Assembly (NCBI GenBank): GCA_903813345.2
Contig: CAIIXF020000004.1
Span: forward strand, 10,734,196 to 10,798,195
Reading direction: 5' to 3'
DNA from: Owenia fusiformis
Taxonomy: Eukaryota > Annelida > Polychaeta > Sabellida > Oweniidae
Length of the DNA: 64,000 nt
Part shown: positions 61,360-64,000 of the stretch, in pieces
Layout of the letters: each line of letters begins with the position of its first letter
Position numbering within the stretch: the stretch's first letter is position 1
Position numbers and translations under genes: made by a program
Notes under the pieces: generated by a model
Database searches by the model: none
What the model was told of the DNA's origin: nothing
The model's input: only the letters and a program-made list of their open reading frames with translations

Positions 61360-62410
61360 TTAAAAACGCAATCCAGGGAAACGCTATATCTTTGAAAATA
61401 CTAATTCCTTTATGTTGATTTCCAGGAAAGAAAGAAGAGACTGCGTATGTATAGCTCCCGTTGTTAGTTCTTTGCAAACCATGATGCATTGGACACCTGC
61501 GCAAACTACATTTGTACCAGAAAAATACAAAATGCACAGTCAGGGGAGACTACCAAGCGCAAAAAATACTGAACAAGAGATCATTTTAAAAAATGAAGGC
61601 TCTTGTGAAGGAGATGTTTGCAGTGTTGTAATGAATTGTATTGATAAATAGGGATACAGTCTGGAAAATTGATATTTTATGCATATTTTGAAAGACGTTC
61701 TATAACTTGTGGAGCAGGTGTTCCTTACAGAAGAGTGTTTTCTAAGTAAAGTTTCACTGTATAAGTAAATTGCCAAGCTTACTTTTAAGGCGGTTGTGAT
61801 TTACTGAACGGCAAAAGTAGAAAAAATCCGAACATTTTGAACTGATTGAGATCTTTAAATTGAACTCATCCAAACACATCAAAAAGTGAAGATGGGTCAA
61901 TTTGATTCTCGTTCTCCGAAGATATTAATAAAATAATTAAATGTTCTGGTTTTTTTTAATGCTGTAAATTGTTCACAATTCTAAATCAAGAAGTCGCTCG
62001 TATTTCTGTCGTATCTAGGAAATCATGTTGCCGAAAATAAGTGCACAGTGTTCATGGTGTTGTTGTAAAATATTCGTATATGTCGTTTGAAACCCTCTCT
62101 AACGCAATTTTATTATTAACTAACACCTTAGGGTTAAACTATTGCTCGAGGAATTAACTAATTGTCATCATAAATATTAACCCATCAGGTTTTCTACTAG
62201 TAAACTAACGTTTAATCCTCAGTCCAAGTGAGATATGGCTCTTGCCTCAGCACGAGCCAATAACTTAACGCAACTAACTTAACCATAGTGTTTTGGATCT
62301 TCAAATTTGGCGTAATTCATCTTCATTCAATGTATGGTAAATATGTTGAGTTACTTTAAAATCACCCTAGGGACTTCACAGTCATGGTCGACATGCTTTA
62401 AAAACACAGT
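61360..62410. other. Intergenic, no gene recognised
   Basis: A 79-codon plus-strand frame at 61412-61651 has no recognised domain or splice context. The rest is AT-rich. Confidence 0.35.
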
Positions 62411-62419
62411 CCCATACAG

Positions 62420-62832
62420 TCGTGGGGTTTGGGTAAAAAGCTTTGGGCGTGGGGTCAACAGGGTGTTCAAAAATGGTTTGGGTAAAAACCGTTGGGTGTT
62501 GTATTTAGCAGAACAGCGCGCCTTTGGATATTTGATTGTAAAGGCTACCATTTTTTGGCTTATTCACAAATAGCTAAGAAAAATAATAAAGACCCTACCT
62601 TGGTCGCCTGTCCATCTGCCTGCAAAATACAGAGTGCAGGCTCACAAAAATTGTTTGGTTTTCAAATCTCCAATCGCATCTCATTGCACTTCAATTTTCT
62701 CACTTGAGAATAAATGAAAGCTATACTACTAAATCACATTTGAACGTACTTCCCGCGCCTTTTTACCCAAAACATTTTTGAACACCCTGTAGACCCCACG
62801 CCCAACTCCCAACGCCTTTTTTACCCAAACCC
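62420..62832. repeat. Inverted repeat with TTTGGGTAAAAA words
   Basis: GGGCGTGGGGTC and CAGGGTGTTCAAAAATGG on the left match their reverse complements on the right (62765-62832). TTTGGGTAAAAA occurs four times in all. Probably a MITE. Confidence 0.6.
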
Positions 62833-62839
62833 TTTTTTC

Positions 62840-63330
62840 GTATTTCTAACGCTAATGTGTTTTGAGCAGATGTCCAAGGCATCGGGTTTTACAACTAAAT
62901 AACAACAGGAGATGTGCATACATAGTCTTTTCTTTTGTCCTGAAAATGAACACAATTGGATGAGTATATTCCAAGACATAGCGATTTATTTAAATTGCGT
63001 TTTTTGTGCAGACCATTCAGTAAGCAAATCACTTAAGGTTGAAATTCGACGTCGATTGCACTTTTTACTATAATTCAGATGAAAAAATAGGTGAAAATAT
63101 ATTGATGTATAACATAATATGTGAAAATTAAAAAGATTGACCGTTTGATTATTCCTAAAAAAATATTCTTATTATTTGTCATAAATTGTCTACCTTTAGT
63201 TATTGTTGAAAAGATTGAGAAAAAGTGTAGGTATTAGAAATCATGTCAATTTATCTTTCCAGCTCTTGGAGTATTTTCACATATTTTGCAAATTAGAATT
63301 CAAACAGTAAAAGCACCACATGCTAGCATT
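62840..63330. other. Intergenic, nothing recognised
   Basis: AT-rich sequence downstream of the second gene's polyadenylation signal. Confidence 0.4.
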
Positions 63331-63333
63331 CAT

Positions 63334-63339
63334 TTTATT
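63334..63339 (-). promoter_or_regulatory. Polyadenylation signal AATAAA of the right-edge gene
   Basis: AATAAA on the minus strand, about 90 bases after the proposed stop codon. Confidence 0.45.
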
Positions 63340-63428
63340 GCAATTCAGTACAATACAATGCCATTCTCGCATATCTATTACAATTCGTGGTATCTTTGTC
63401 AATTTATGACCATTCTGTTTAGATTCAG

Positions 63429-63453
63429 TCAAGGGTTACCTTCGGCAGCAAAC
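63429..63453 (-). CDS. Right-edge gene, proposed last coding exon
   Basis: After a strong acceptor (TTTATTTCCTTCAG) the phase left by the previous exon gives VFAAEGNP and a TGA stop at 63429-63431. Short, so the call depends on the phase match, the acceptor and the AATAAA downstream. Confidence 0.45.
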
Positions 63454-63916
63454 CTGAAGGAAATAAAACGAAGTTGGGTTAATCATTACATAAAATTCAT
63501 ATTCTCGCTTTTTCACAAATCGCAGTATTAATGCGACGGAACAGTAAAAAAATGGATTGTTGATTTGTGCGTTATTTTTCTCAGCTTTAAATTAGAGGTT
63601 ATATTTCTCATAAATACAGAAAAATTATGTAAGCAATTTATTAACACTTCGCATTGTTTATCAAATGTTGATGAAACAAATCGAAATGACTCACTTTTAC
63701 ATTATAATGTTGAATTCTAAAACTATACTTGCATGATATGATATGTGATAAAATAAAAGTGCAATGTAGAGGCGATGACCCAATTGGTATTATGACGCAC
63801 ATCCTGAACTTCGTGGACGTGGACATTCTTAACATGATATGTAAGATGCACCTATTTCGCTCAGTGCAAATAATAAATCCTAAGGCATGATGCTAAATTG
63901 AATGAAGCATACTTAC

Positions 63917-64000
63917 ACTTTGTGGGTTTCACAAATTCTATCTTTGATCCTTTCAAACAGGTTATTTGTTCCAAGTTTCATTTCCTGATTGATGTCGTTT
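63917..64000 (-). CDS. Right-edge gene, VWA-like C-terminal exon (partial)
   Basis: From the window edge the minus strand reads NDINQEMKLGTNNLFERIKD and RICETHK up to a consensus donor GTAAGT. The LFERIKDRIC pattern resembles the last helix and cysteine of many VWA domains. It belongs to a gene that starts beyond the window, on the same strand as and upstream of the CA-VWA gene; it could be a relative of that gene. Too little is seen for a firm family call. Confidence 0.45.

Overview
The window is eukaryotic nuclear DNA from an AT-rich animal genome. Genes are split by GT-AG introns, and LINEs, terminal-inverted-repeat (TIR) transposons, a tRNA-derived SINE and Helentron/pearl-like tandem-core elements are dense. 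The pearl-like elements and a secreted carbonic-anhydrase/VWA protein suggest a marine invertebrate, perhaps a mollusc or another biomineralising bilaterian. That placement is inference; nothing in the window fixes the species.

The main gene lies on the minus strand from 43716 (start codon) down to at least 8456. I assembled 15 coding exons whose splice phases all agree, giving 590 codons before the reading frame leaves the last exon I can see. The order is signal peptide, one alpha-carbonic-anhydrase domain, one complete von Willebrand factor A (VWA) domain, a Thr/Pro-rich linker, and the first part of a second VWA domain. All three zinc-binding histidines of the carbonic anhydrase are replaced (Ile109, Lys111, Gln128 here), the His64 proton shuttle is Asp79 and Thr199 is Ser, so the domain should be catalytically dead. 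The first VWA domain keeps a full metal-binding (MIDAS) set. The likely role is an extracellular, ligand-binding matrix protein. The end of VWA2 and the stop codon were not found and probably lie left of the window.

A second minus-strand gene enters at the right edge (63917-64000), ends at 63429 and has a polyadenylation signal near 63334. Its C-terminus looks like the last helix of another VWA domain, so the two genes may be neighbours from one family.

Most of the rest is transposon-derived. Left flank (1-8.4 kb): a Tc1/mariner-like MITE, a Mutator-like MITE with a 10-bp target duplication, and other repeats. The introns hold a Helentron-like element with a 162-bp tandem core (intron 8); a 1.3-kb TIR element carrying a small two-exon ORF and a 7.3-kb CACTA-like element (both intron 7); a LINE (intron 5); and a 0.7-kb pure purine tract (intron 3). 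Upstream of the gene (43.8-63 kb) are a cluster of related MITEs starting 72 bp from the start codon, a mariner-like element split by an L1/Tx1-like LINE, and a 6.8-kb foldback element inserted in a CR1-like LINE. Almost every long ORF outside the two genes is repeat-derived or low-complexity sequence.
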